The position numbers and the translations under genes were made by a program. The notes under the pieces were generated by a model. That model was not told the origin of the DNA. It did not search any database and saw only the letters and a list, made by a program, of their open reading frames with translations. This document shows, piece by piece, positions 1-8,271 of a stretch of DNA of 64,000 nt (its first letter is position 1; each line of letters opens with the position of its first letter). The stretch comes from Winslowiella iniecta (GTDB lineage Bacteria > Pseudomonadota > Gammaproteobacteria > Enterobacterales > Enterobacteriaceae): the NCBI RefSeq assembly GCF_001267535.1, contig NZ_JRXE01000001.1, forward strand, positions 92,572 to 156,571. The letters are read 5' to 3'.

Positions 1-2
1 CC

Positions 3-548
3 GATCTGCTGGCCTTCTGCGCCTTCTTTATCATCGGCCTGATGATCGGCATGATCACCTTCCAGTTCAGCAGCTTTAGCTTTGGGATCGGAAATGCGGC
101 GGGGCTGCTGTTTGCCGGTATCATGCTTGGCTTCCTGCGTGCCAACCACCCGACGTTTGGTTATATCCCGCAGGGGGCGCTGACCATGGTGAAAGAGTTT
201 GGCCTGATGGTGTTTATGGCGGGCGTCGGGCTGAGTGCCGGGAGCGGCATGACCCACGGCTTCGGCGTCGCTGGCTTGCAGATGCTGGTGTCCGGGCTGG
301 CGGTCAGCCTGGTGCCGGTGGTGATCTGCTTCCTGTTCGGCGCTTATGTGCTGCGCATGAATCGCGCGCTGCTGTTCGGCGCGATTATGGGCGCCCGCAC
401 CTGTGCGCCCGCAATGGAAATTATCAGCGATACCGCACGCAGTAATATTCCGGCACTGGGTTATGCCGGCACCTATGCCATCGCCAATGTTTTACTGACA
501 CTGGCCGGGACCTTTATTGTCATTATCTGGCCGCTTCTGCCCGGATAA
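3..548 (+). CDS. ybjL: YbjL-type putative transporter, C-terminal part
   Basis: Open from the left edge of the window (first complete codon at base 3), so only the last 181 residues are seen. The product is strongly hydrophobic, with about five membrane spans, and ends with the conserved block around [15 protein letters not shown] followed by a glycine-rich helix, typical of the second membrane half of the AspT/YidE/YbjL antiporter family (about 560 aa when complete). E. coli YbjL has no proven substrate; AspT relatives exchange aspartate for alanine. It is followed by rybB and ybjG, which lie in the same region in E. coli. The YbjL name rests on residue similarity plus this context; the TrkA-C domains expected upstream are outside the window. 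Confidence 0.85.
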   Translation, partial: DLLAFCAFFIIGLMIGMITFQFSSFSFGIGNAAGLLFAGIMLGFLRANHPTFGYIPQGALTMVKEFGLMVFMAGVGLSAGSGMTHGFGVAGLQMLVSGLAVSLVPVVICFLFGAYVLRMNRALLFGAIMGARTCAPAMEIISDTARSNIPALGYAGTYAIANVLLTLAGTFIVIIWPLLPG

Positions 549-568
549 AAAATAATTATTAATTGCTG

Positions 569-596
569 AGAACTTTCTCGATCGGCCACAGTCTTA
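569..596 (+). promoter_or_regulatory. Sigma-E type promoter of rybB
   Basis: A -35 element AGAACTT (569-575) and a -10 element GTCTTA (591-596) are separated by 15 bases and place the start at about base 603, exactly the first base of the RybB sequence. This matches the known sigma-E (RpoE) pattern GGAACTT / TCTRA and the known control of RybB by envelope stress. Confidence 0.75.
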
Positions 597-602
597 ATTA
601 GT

Positions 603-669
603 GCCACTGCTTTTCTTTGAAATCCCCAAATTGTGGAGCCCGTTAGTCGAATGACTAGCGGGTTTTTTT
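603..669 (+). ncRNA. rybB: RybB small regulatory RNA
   Basis: The sequence from 603 starts GCCACTGCTTTTCTTTGA, the conserved 5' seed region of enterobacterial RybB, keeps the central CCCC...TTGTGGAGCCC portion, and ends in a strong terminator hairpin (about 639-662) plus seven T residues (663-669). Known role: an Hfq-dependent sRNA induced by sigma-E that pairs through its 5' end with outer membrane protein mRNAs and speeds their decay. In E. coli the gene also lies beside ybjL. It is about 67 nt here against about 80 in E. coli, the difference being a shorter terminator stem-loop. Identification is by direct recognition of the seed and the adjoining sigma-E promoter. Confidence 0.88.
639..669 (+). 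terminator. Rho-independent terminator of rybB
   Basis: Ten-pair stem CCCGTTAGTC / GACTAGCGGG with one G-U pair, loop GAAT, then T7. It forms the 3' end of RybB. Confidence 0.85.
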
Positions 670-1012
670 ATGGGCTGATGTACGCAATCCCCTGCCTGCC
701 CCGGTTAAGCACTCTTCTTTCCCCTCACGGTTCTGGTCATACAAGCGTCATAAAACTGACATTAATGTTAAACCAAACCACAACACCAGCATCGATTAGG
801 ATAAACTCCATTTACCGCAACTTTGCGCTCTTTTAAGCTATCTGCTTCGTTTTACAGCTTTTTTTTGCGCTGCCCACCGGACTGATTTTCAGCTGTTGCG
901 CGGAGCAACCTTTTTTCCTGCGCTCTTTTTGCTGAGGCGCAGGGTTTGCTGGTTACAAATTTAACTTTCGGGTGTGTCACGCATCTGTTTAACAGGAAGA
1001 GGAAAACTGATA
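670..1012. other. Intergenic region rybB-ybjG, no gene recognised
   Basis: About 340 bases, A+T rich, between the RybB terminator and ybjG. A 67-codon reading frame overlaps RybB but has no ribosome site and no recognisable protein character. The region presumably carries the ybjG promoter, but no convincing -35/-10 pair was identified. Confidence 0.5.
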
Positions 1013-1618
1013 ATGGAAGAGTTAAACCGGACGCTGTTTCTCTGGATTAACGCCACAGCAGAATCGCCACAGTGGTTGCTGACGCTGGCCACCTTTATAG
1101 CGAAAGATCTGATCGCGATTGTGCCATTGCTGATTGTCGCGTTATGGCTATGGGGCCCCAGGCATCGCGTGACATCACAGCGCGAGCTGGTGTTAAAAAC
1201 CGGTATCGCGCTGATATACGCGCTGGCAATCTCCTGGTGTCTGGGCTCACTGTTTCCGCACCCGCGTCCTTTTACGCTTAATTTTGGCCATCAGTTTCTT
1301 GAACACGCGCCGGATTACTCCTATCCAAGCGATCATGGCACCACCATTTTCACTTTTGCGCTGGCATTTGTGCTGTGGCATCGCCGTTGGTCGGGCGCGA
1401 TATTAATGGTGATTGGCGTGTCTATCGCCTGGTCACGTGTTTTCCTCGGCGTACACTGGCCGATGGATATGGTCGGCGGTTTGCTGGTCGGGATGCTTGG
1501 CTGCCTGTTTTCCCAGGTCGCGTGGCAATTCTACGGCACCCGCATGCTGAATGTACTCAGTCAGTTATATCGTACACTGTTCTCTTTTCCGATCCGCAAA
1601 GGGTGGGTACGAGATTAA
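1013..1618 (+). CDS. ybjG: Undecaprenyl-diphosphatase, PAP2 family (YbjG/BcrC type)
   Basis: A 201-aa integral membrane phosphatase that would dephosphorylate undecaprenyl pyrophosphate on the periplasmic side, recycling the lipid carrier for peptidoglycan and contributing to bacitracin tolerance. The three PAP2 signatures are visible in order: PHPRP (end of motif 1), YPSDH (motif 2, catalytic His), and SRVFLGVHWPMD (motif 3, catalytic His and Asp). About five hydrophobic spans are seen. The ATG at 1013 is chosen because an AGGAAGAGG ribosome site precedes it and the length matches E. coli YbjG (198 aa); an in-frame GTG at 974 would add 13 residues without a good site. Single-gene unit with its own terminator. 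E. coli ybjG is controlled by PhoPQ and BaeSR; nothing seen here shows this. Confidence 0.93.
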   Translation: MEELNRTLFLWINATAESPQWLLTLATFIAKDLIAIVPLLIVALWLWGPRHRVTSQRELVLKTGIALIYALAISWCLGSLFPHPRPFTLNFGHQFLEHAPDYSYPSDHGTTIFTFALAFVLWHRRWSGAILMVIGVSIAWSRVFLGVHWPMDMVGGLLVGMLGCLFSQVAWQFYGTRMLNVLSQLYRTLFSFPIRKGWVRD

Positions 1619-1626
1619 TGGCAACA

Positions 1627-1652
1627 GGCCCGCAACCCGGCGGGCCTTAATA
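1627..1652 (+). terminator. Terminator after ybjG
   Basis: Perfect 7-bp stem GGCCCGC / GCGGGCC with loop AACCCG, followed by TTAATATTTTC, nine bases past the ybjG stop. Confidence 0.75.
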
Positions 1653-2002
1653 TTTTCAGCCGGGTAAATGTCAGCTATTTCATTCAGACCATCGTGTTAA
1701 TTAATATCCTTCCCGTGTCGCCACACGTTATTGCGCAATAGCCGCTTTTTATTAACAGATTATTTACCCTGTTGCGCAAACCGCTCAACAAATAGCCATA
1801 TCTTTTTCTTATCAATGCAATCATCTGATTTAAATCGTTTTTATTTTCAGGCTGCACATAAAAACAACAATCATAACAATGTTTAATGGTAGCAAAAAAG
1901 TCAAAATACAGTTATTAAGACTGTAAATGACTGGTTAACCAGAACATGTAACAAACACCACCACCAAAAGACAGGTTAATTAACTATAAATATTAATGCA
2001 GT

Positions 2003-2066
2003 TGTGATCCTGATCACCCGATATCGCCAAACTAACGCTGTCATCTGCTTATTCCGGTGGTAGAGT
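2003..2066 (+). promoter_or_regulatory. CRP-type operator and candidate promoter of sdaC
   Basis: TGTGATCCTGATCACC at 2003-2018 is a near-perfect CRP site (TGTGA-N6-TCAC). Downstream, CTGTCA (2038-2043) and TAGAGT (2061-2066), spaced 17, form a weak -35/-10 pair that would start near 2072. That puts the CRP centre (2010.5) at about -61.5, a classical class I activator position. E. coli sdaC is known to be CRP-dependent. The rest of the 578-base intergenic region (1619-2196) is A+T rich; no other feature was recognised. Confidence 0.65.
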
Positions 2067-2196
2067 GTGCGCCATAAAATAATAGCGATGATTAATCACT
2101 ACTGCGGTTGACGGTTATTTTTGCAGCGCCGATCAGGCGCAATCGTCGGGTGTTAATTGATTGTTTTTTCTGTTGTGGACAGCACTGGAGAAGATT

Positions 2197-3483
2197 ATGG
2201 ACTCGTCTCAAACCGCGGTTCTTGCGGGTGATAAACAGCAAAGTGTCATGGCATGGCGTAAAAGTGACACCATGTGGATGTTGGGTTTATACGGTACCGC
2301 CATTGGCGCAGGTGTACTGTTTCTGCCGATTAATGCCGGGATCGGTGGGCTTATCCCGCTGATTATTATGGCGCTGCTGGCGTTTCCAATGACCTATTAC
2401 GCCCACCGTGGTTTATGCCGTTTTGTGCTGTCCGGCAGCAAGCCTGGCGCAGATATCACTGAGGTGGTGGAAGAACATTTCGGCGTCGGTGCGGGTAAGT
2501 TGATTACCCTGCTCTACTTCCTCGCTATCTACCCGATCCTGCTGGTCTACAGCGTGGCGATCACCAATACCGTCGACAGCTTTATTACTCACCAGTTGCA
2601 ACTGCAATCGCCACCACGTGCGTTACTGGCACTGATTCTGCTGGTTGGCCTGATGACCATTGTGCGCTTTGGCAAAGAGATGATTGTCAAAACCATGAGT
2701 CTGCTGGTGTTCCCGTTTGTCGCGGTGCTGATGCTGCTGGCGCTGTGGCTAATCCCTAACTGGAGCAGCGCAATTTTTGACAATGTTTCGCTGGCAGGCA
2801 GCGGCAATGGGCTGGTGATGACATTGTGGCTGGCGATCCCGGTAATGGTGTTCTCCTTTAACCACTCCCCGATTATCTCAGCGTTCGCCGTGGCGAAGCG
2901 TGAAGAGTATGGCGATCAGGCCGAACGTAAATGCTCACGCATCCTGGCTTTCAGCCATTTGATGATGGTAGTGACGGTGATGTTTTTCGTCTTCAGCTGC
3001 GTACTCAGCCTGACGCCGGAAAACCTGGCAGAAGCGAAACAGCAGAATATTTCCATTCTTTCATATCTGGCTAACCATTTTAATACGCCAATGATGGCGT
3101 GGCTGGCACCGATTATTGCCATCGTGGCAATTACCAAATCCTTCCTCGGTCACTATCTGGGGGCGCGCGAAGGCTTTAATGGTCTGATCGTGAAATCACT
3201 GCGTGGTCGTGGCAAGCAGGTTAGCGAGAGCAAACTAAACCGCTTCACCGCGCTGTTTATGCTGGTGAGCACCTGGATTGTCGCCAGCTGGAACCCAAGC
3301 ATTCTGGGGATGATTGAAACCCTCGGCGGGCCGATTATCGCCGTACTGCTGTTCCTGATGCCGATGTACGCGATTAACAAAGTTCCGGCGATGCGCAAAT
3401 ACAGCGGCGCGGCCAGTAACCTGTTTGTGGTGCTGGTGGGCCTGGTGGCCATTTCGGGGATTCTGTTTAACCTGGTGGGATAA
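2197..3483 (+). CDS. sdaC: Serine/H+ symporter SdaC
   Basis: Inner-membrane amino acid transporter of the HAAAP family, 428 aa, near-colinear with E. coli SdaC (429 aa), including the N-terminal AWRKSDTMWMLGLYGTAIGA block, the ITEVVEEHFG loop, FNHSPIISAFAVAKREEYG and the KSFLGHYLGAREGFNG segment. About eleven hydrophobic spans. It brings in L-serine with protons. The start at 2197 (MDSSQ, behind GGAGAAG) matches the E. coli N-terminus; an in-frame upstream TTG at 2161 is less likely. In E. coli sdaC is followed by the serine deaminase sdaB; here it stands alone before dacC, so the pairing is broken at this locus. The upstream CRP site suggests expression when preferred sugars are absent. TdcC/YhaO relatives are less similar. 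Confidence 0.92.
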   Translation: MDSSQTAVLAGDKQQSVMAWRKSDTMWMLGLYGTAIGAGVLFLPINAGIGGLIPLIIMALLAFPMTYYAHRGLCRFVLSGSKPGADITEVVEEHFGVGAGKLITLLYFLAIYPILLVYSVAITNTVDSFITHQLQLQSPPRALLALILLVGLMTIVRFGKEMIVKTMSLLVFPFVAVLMLLALWLIPNWSSAIFDNVSLAGSGNGLVMTLWLAIPVMVFSFNHSPIISAFAVAKREEYGDQAERKCSRILAFSHLMMVVTVMFFVFSCVLSLTPENLAEAKQQNISILSYLANHFNTPMMAWLAPIIAIVAITKSFLGHYLGAREGFNGLIVKSLRGRGKQVSESKLNRFTALFMLVSTWIVASWNPSILGMIETLGGPIIAVLLFLMPMYAINKVPAMRKYSGAASNLFVVLVGLVAISGILFNLVG

Positions 3484-3520
3484 GCTTTAGCGGCGGCGTT
3501 GCTGCCGCCAATAAATCGAA

Positions 3521-3547
3521 CGGGCAGCGTTTTCGCTGCCCGTTTTA
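3521..3547. terminator. Bidirectional terminator between sdaC and dacC
   Basis: Perfect 9-bp stem CGGGCAGCG / CGCTGCCCG with TTTT loop and a T run. A second GC-rich hairpin (GGCGGC / GCCGCC, 3492-3509) lies just upstream. It serves the convergent ends of sdaC and dacC. Confidence 0.85.
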
Positions 3548-3548
3548 A

Positions 3549-4754
3549 TCAGGAAAACCACTTCCCGAACCAGCCATCCAGCTTCATCATCACAAAGTCC
3601 CAGATTCGGCTGAAGAAGCCGCCTTGCTGCACTTCATCCAACACCACCAGCGGGCGCTGCTCAATGGTTTTACCGTTCAGCTGGAAATCAATGGTTCCCA
3701 CCTGCTGATATTTCTTTAACGGTGCCTGGAGCTGCGGTGAAGTCAGGGTGAAGCTGGCCTTCATATTCTTCATCTGCCCTTTTGGGATAGTCAACGCGGC
3801 ATCTTTCTCAACCCCCAGGTTGACCTGCTTACGGTCGCCAAACCACACGCGCTGGGTGGAAAACGCCGTGTTCGCCTTAATTGGCGTCACGGTTTCCCAG
3901 AAACGGAATCCCCACGTCAGCAACTTTTCACTTTCGCGGAAACGAATACCGTCGGTCGCCGCCCCCAGCACCACGGAAATCAGTCGCATATCCCCTTCAG
4001 TTGCCGATGCCACCAGGTTATTGCCCGCTCCGGAAGTATGACCGGTTTTGATCCCGTCCACCTTCAGGTTGCTGCTCCACAGCAGACGATTACGGTTATG
4101 CTGACGGATTTTGTTGAAGGTAAACTCTTTTTCTTTATGCAGTGCGTACTCTTCCGGCACATCGCGAATCAGTGCCTGACCAATCAGTGCCATATCGCGC
4201 GCGGTACTATACTGTCCTTCAGAATCGAGACCGTGAACGGTTTTAAAATGGGTGTTTTGCAGGCCAAGCGCTTTGACATAGTTGTTCATCAGGCCAACAA
4301 AAGAGTCCTGACTGCCGGCGACGTAATCGGCCAACGCGATGCTGGCATCATTACCGGACTGAATCACGATACCTTTATTTAGTTCCGAGACCGGTATCCG
4401 GTCGCCCGGCTTCAGAAACATGAGTGAGGAGCCTTGCAGGATCGGGTTACCGGTAGCCCAGGCATCTTTACCGACGGTGACCAAATCATCGTTGGTGATT
4501 TTCCCGGATTTAAGCGCTTGTCCGATCACATAACTGGCCATCATTTTGGTCAGGCTGGCGGGGTCGAGACGATCGTCTGCTGCGGATTCGGCCAGCACTT
4601 TGCCACTGGCATAATCCATTAAAATCCAGGCCTTAGCATCAATCTGCGGCGCGGCTGGCGCCTGTTCGGCGTGGGCAAGAGCGGTTGTTAGCACAACAAG
4701 CGTGGTGCTGGCAGCCAGTGCCCGGACACTGGCATAGAGGCGAGTTTTGTTCAT
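3549..4754 (-). CDS. dacC: D-alanyl-D-alanine carboxypeptidase DacC (PBP6)
   Basis: A 401-aa periplasmic penicillin-binding protein that trims the terminal D-Ala from peptidoglycan pentapeptides. It has a signal peptide ending at about AHAEQ (residues 26-31), the active-site S67-LT-K70, S133-G-N135, and K236-T-G238 boxes, and a C-terminal amphipathic tail ([19 protein letters not shown]) that anchors the protein at the inner membrane. The [20 protein letters not shown] region and length fit DacC (PBP6, 400 aa) better than DacA (PBP5), though the KTGH sequence after the third box is as in DacA. Single gene with a shared terminator; position between sdaC and the HAD gene corresponds to the E. 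coli dacC neighbourhood. Confidence 0.94.
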   Translation of the reverse strand: MNKTRLYASVRALAASTTLVVLTTALAHAEQAPAAPQIDAKAWILMDYASGKVLAESAADDRLDPASLTKMMASYVIGQALKSGKITNDDLVTVGKDAWATGNPILQGSSLMFLKPGDRIPVSELNKGIVIQSGNDASIALADYVAGSQDSFVGLMNNYVKALGLQNTHFKTVHGLDSEGQYSTARDMALIGQALIRDVPEEYALHKEKEFTFNKIRQHNRNRLLWSSNLKVDGIKTGHTSGAGNNLVASATEGDMRLISVVLGAATDGIRFRESEKLLTWGFRFWETVTPIKANTAFSTQRVWFGDRKQVNLGVEKDAALTIPKGQMKNMKASFTLTSPQLQAPLKKYQQVGTIDFQLNGKTIEQRPLVVLDEVQQGGFFSRIWDFVMMKLDGWFGKWFS

Positions 4755-5033
4755 GGCGTGACCAGAGTATCCATTTAAAATTTTAAAGGTTTCATGATGT
4801 TATCCAACAACATTCAACCTACTACGCTAACCTTTCGGCTAACTGAAAAAAACAGCATGACCGTAAAGTTTTTTAGAGTTTATTAGATAAATCTGGGCTT
4901 TGCTGCGAAATAGCGCAATTTCTGCCGATTATCTAATCAATCAGATTGCGTCAGATTCTGATTTTTTGCAGAACAGTTAAGGCTGTCACAAAAATCCGCT
5001 AATCTGAGTTGAGTTTGCCTGAGGAGAGTCACC

Positions 5034-5690
5034 ATGGATTTAGCCCTTTTCGATCTTGATGAAACCCTGATTTGCGAAGACAGTACCAGCCTGTGGCTAC
5101 GCTGGCTGGTATCGCAGGGCTTTGCGCCGGAAGCGCTGCTCAAACAGGAGCAGGAACTGATGAGCCAGTATTATCAGGGCACGCTGTCAATGGAAGAGTA
5201 TATGAATACCACTCTCGCACCGTTAACCGGTATGGCAACGCTGACGGTATCCGGCTGGCTACGTCGCTTTATTCAACGCGATATTCTGCCACGGGTTTAC
5301 CCTGACGCACGTGAGCGTCTTACATGGCATCAACAGCGTGGTGATACCATTCTGGTGATTTCTGCCAGCGGCGAACACCTGGTAACGCCGATTGCGCAAC
5401 AGCTGGGTGCGCATGGCGCACTGGCGGTGGGGGTTGAAATCGTTGATGATCGCTACAGCGGTCTGACTTACGGCACTATGACCTACAAGGAAGGTAAAGT
5501 CACCCGACTGACCGACTGGAAATCGCTCCAGGCTGATCCAAATTTTGATCGCACCTGGGCCTACAGCGATTCGATGAATGATATTCCGCTGCTGGAACAG
5601 GCTGACCACGCGCATGTGATCAACCCGGATGAGCTGCTGCATCAGGAAGCGCTGAATCGCGGCTGGCAAGTCTGTCGCTGGGTAAAGTAA
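5034..5690 (+). CDS. HAD-IB family phosphatase (SerB-like)
   Basis: A 218-aa soluble haloacid dehalogenase-type hydrolase. Motif I DLDET (residues 8-12) carries the nucleophile and acid Asp, motif II is the Ser in ISASGEH, and motif III/IV are the Lys of YKEGK and the YSDSMNDIPLL acidic pair. The helical cap sits between motifs I and II, as in the subclass IB phosphoserine/phospholipid phosphatases. The substrate cannot be read from sequence; phosphoserine-like monophosphates are possible. Strong site GAGGAG before the ATG. Divergent from dacC over a 279-base spacer in which no firm promoter was identified. Confidence 0.85.
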   Translation: MDLALFDLDETLICEDSTSLWLRWLVSQGFAPEALLKQEQELMSQYYQGTLSMEEYMNTTLAPLTGMATLTVSGWLRRFIQRDILPRVYPDARERLTWHQQRGDTILVISASGEHLVTPIAQQLGAHGALAVGVEIVDDRYSGLTYGTMTYKEGKVTRLTDWKSLQADPNFDRTWAYSDSMNDIPLLEQADHAHVINPDELLHQEALNRGWQVCRWVK

Positions 5691-5729
5691 CTTTGCAGGT
5701 GGCCAGTCATCACTGGCCACTTCGCTGAG

Positions 5730-6842
5730 TTACTTCAGGCCGACTTTCAGTAATTTGCCATCGCTTTCATCCGTCAGCACGTAGAGGAAACCGTCAGGCC
5801 CGACGCGCACATCACGAATACGTTCGTGGCGATCTTCCAGCAGACGTTCCTGCTCAATCACTTTTTCGCCATTAATTGTCAGACGAATCAGGCTTTGCTG
5901 TTTCAGCGCGCCAATAAACAGCGAATTTTTCCACATCGGGAATTTTGCGCTGTTATAAAACGCCATGCCGCTGATAGCTGGCGACACTTTCCACCAGAAG
6001 AGCGGCTGTTCCGTCCCTTCTACCTCACCACCTTTGGATTCCGGAACTTTTTCGCCGCTATAGTCAACGCCCCAGGTCGCCAGCGGCCAGCCGTAGTTTT
6101 TGCCCTTCTCAATAATATTCACTTCATCGCCGCCGCGCGCACCGTGTTCGCTTTCCCATATCTGCTGGGTCCACGGATTAAATGCCACGCCCTGCGGATT
6201 GCGCAACCCATAGGCCCAGATTTCCGCACGCGCATTTTTACGGTCGACAAACGGGTTATCTTGCGGAATCTCGCCGTCGGCGGTCAGCCGCACCATTTTA
6301 CCCTATAGCTTACTCAAATCCTGCGCGGTGGCGCTGTGGAAATTATCGCCGAACACAATGTACAGGTAGCCATCGCGATCAAATGCCATACGGGTGCCGA
6401 GATTAGCGCCGCTGGAGAGCTGAGGCTGCTGGCGCAGCACCACCTTAAAATCACGCAACTGACGGTTATCTTCGCTCAGTACCCCATAACCGACTGCCGC
6501 ACCGGCACCGCCATTTACGCCAGCTTCAGTAAAGCTCAGCCAGACGCGACGGCTTTTCTCAAAGTCGGGTGCCAGCACCACATCCAGTAAACCGCCCTGG
6601 CGGTGCGCCCACACCTTCGGCACGCCAGCAATCGGCTCTGATAACCCGCTCTGCGGATTCCATAAGCGCAACTGACCGGAGCGCTCGGTGATTAAAATAT
6701 CCGCTTTATCTGGCAAAAAGGCCACTGCCCATGGGTGATCCAGCTTATCCTGCAGCTGTTGTACCGTAACATCGGCCGCCATTAGCGAACCGGAAACCAG
6801 TAATGAAGTACTCACAATCAGTGTCGACAGCAGGCGTGGCAT
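5730..6842 (-). pseudogene. yliI: yliI-type PQQ aldose sugar dehydrogenase, split by an in-frame amber codon
   Basis: Read through, this is a 370-codon gene matching E. coli YliI/Asd (371 aa), a soluble beta-propeller quinoprotein that oxidises aldose sugars in the periplasm with PQQ. A signal peptide (MPRLLSTLIVS...LMAADV) is present. Codon 180 (6305-6303) is TAG where YliI has Gln (context DLSKL-stop-GKMVRL), and the frame is open on both sides, so one CAG-to-TAG change explains the break. The downstream half could restart at an ATG at 6296, but without a signal peptide and half the propeller it should be inactive. Alternatives are a sequencing error or amber suppression. The second half keeps EHGARGGDE and GPDGFLYVLTDESDG blocks intact, suggesting a recent event. 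Confidence 0.88.
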
Positions 6843-6959
6843 AGGCTCCTCCGGGTAACCATCCGATAGTGAAGATCACGCGACCTTGCGCGCAATTTCA
6901 ACGACTTTGGTAATAACCGTAGCCTGAAGGAGCCTGTACGGAATGATTTTTACAAAAAC

Positions 6960-7628
6960 TTAAGGAGTCAATTTAATATTCACCGTGTCGTTGACCATGC
7001 TATTAATTGGCTGTTTCAGGTCTTCAAAGTTTATCGGTGCATTGCTGTTGGGGATATTTTTGCCAACGCCTTTACGTACTACCTCAACCATCGTCTTACC
7101 GCTTTGCGCATCAATCAGCTGTACTTCAAGAAACAACGCGCTCTGCTGAGTGCGATGCCCCGCAGCTGCCATGGTACCGGCAATCACTGCGCCAATCGGG
7201 ATCACTTCGTAAAACTGAACACCTTGATTCTCAGCGGTTACAGCGGTAATTGCGGTTTTCATAATCAGCGTTGCTGGCCCCGCCTGTTGTACCAGCGGTT
7301 TACGTTTGGCGACCGCGGCTCGAAGTTGCTGATCGGTATAACTTCTGATTTGATCAAGCGTTGCCTGGCTGACGCGGGCATTCGGTGCTGCCGCCGGATA
7401 ATAAATCACCGGCGTAAAAACCACTCCCCGGTAATCACTTTCTTTAAAATCCGGCGAAACCCATCGCAGGGTTTCCTGTCCCGAGGCCGAACGTGTGGGT
7501 TGTAACTGACTATAATCAGGTAAAAAACCAGAAAATTGTCGGGTGTCCGCGACTTTTGATGTACAACCGGCAAGGAAAAGAGTGCTAACCATCGCTCCTG
7601 CCAACAGCATTTTGCGCTGAATAATCAT
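6960..7628 (-). CDS. DUF3313 family lipoprotein
   Basis: A 222-aa predicted lipoprotein: short signal sequence with lipobox LAGC, then S-K-V-A, so likely outer-membrane sorted (no Asp at +2). The mature part contains FSGFLPDYSQLQP and RWVSPDFKESDYRGVVFTPVIYYP, the characteristic start of the DUF3313 domain, followed by a mixed alpha/beta segment and a glycine/alanine-rich hydrophobic stretch (VIPIGAVIAGTMAAAG) that is probably a hairpin. Function unknown for the family. Start at 7628 is preceded by AAGGAATC; an in-frame ATG six codons on is an alternative. It stands alone, transcribed toward yliI with 117 bases between. Confidence 0.8.
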   Translation of the reverse strand: MIIQRKMLLAGAMVSTLFLAGCTSKVADTRQFSGFLPDYSQLQPTRSASGQETLRWVSPDFKESDYRGVVFTPVIYYPAAAPNARVSQATLDQIRSYTDQQLRAAVAKRKPLVQQAGPATLIMKTAITAVTAENQGVQFYEVIPIGAVIAGTMAAAGHRTQQSALFLEVQLIDAQSGKTMVEVVRKGVGKNIPNSNAPINFEDLKQPINSMVNDTVNIKLTP

Positions 7629-7975
7629 GAAGAGATTCCTTAAGGCGGTGAAGGGGTAATGTTGTTATCAATCGCCTTTTCAGCATAGGAAGATTCGAGA
7701 TAATCACCACCCTACTAACCACTTTTAACCCTGTGCCGATTAAAAATAGTCTGATTATTCTGTTGCCCTGAATTAACCCGCCCCTTTTATGCTGACTGAA
7801 AACCCTATTCACCGTTATTGCTGGCAGACATTGTTAACGCAAAATGTCAGCCATGTAAAAAAACGCAATGCTGATTATTTTTTAAGCGGTGATATTTTAT
7901 ACTCTGGCGGTTGGACCAGCCAGAACCGGCGCGTCTGACAAAGGAGCTTGATTAACGAATAGGGACATAATCACT
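7629..7975. other. Divergent intergenic region, lipoprotein / small protein
   Basis: About 350 bases between the divergent DUF3313 gene and the small gene at 7976. It is A+T rich, contains TATACT (7898-7903) as a possible -10 for the rightward gene, but no convincing -35. A 75-codon leftward frame here overlaps the lipoprotein start in another phase and has no support. Confidence 0.4.
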
Positions 7976-8230
7976 ATGACGAATAGCAAAAATACCAAAA
8001 AAACCTCAGGGCGTATCGCCAGCGTTGCGGCGCAGACGCTGAAAAACCCGGATGCCACCGCGATGCAAAAAAGCCTCGCGGGCTCCGCGTTAGCCCAATC
8101 GCGTACTGATAAAGAGAGCGGTAAAGAGATGGAGGGTAAGGCGTCTTCCGCATTAACCGATCCGGAATCTGATGCGTTAACCCGCAGTCTGGCAGCAAGT
8201 GTATTATCGCAGTCGAATAAAATACGTTAA
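7976..8230 (+). CDS. Small hydrophilic protein with internal duplication, unknown function
   Basis: An 84-aa Ser/Ala/Lys-rich protein with no signal peptide or membrane span. Residues 17-42 and 55-80 align over 26 positions with 11 identities (shared A...L..P...A...SLA.S.L.QS), so it is a tandem duplication of one unit joined by a short Lys/Glu-rich linker. No catalytic motif is visible. A site AGGGAC lies about 11 bases before the ATG, somewhat far. I recall similar uncharacterised short proteins in other enterobacteria but can give no function. The basic N-terminus (KNTKKTSGR) could suit nucleic acid or membrane contact; that is inference. Confidence 0.7.
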   Translation: MTNSKNTKKTSGRIASVAAQTLKNPDATAMQKSLAGSALAQSRTDKESGKEMEGKASSALTDPESDALTRSLAASVLSQSNKIR

Positions 8231-8271
8231 GTTATCTGTCGGCGGGAACACTCCCGCCGATATCCAGCCGG

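Noticed and set aside
633..836. 67-codon frame after ybjL
   Set aside because: It overlaps the RybB RNA and its terminator, has no ribosome site, and reads like random A+T-rich sequence.
3492..3509. Separate terminator for sdaC
   Set aside because: The GGCGGC/GCCGCC hairpin has no T run; the second hairpin at 3521 is the functional candidate.
7585..7812. 75-codon leftward frame upstream of the DUF3313 lipoprotein
   Set aside because: It overlaps the lipoprotein start in another phase, has no ribosome site and no protein-like composition.
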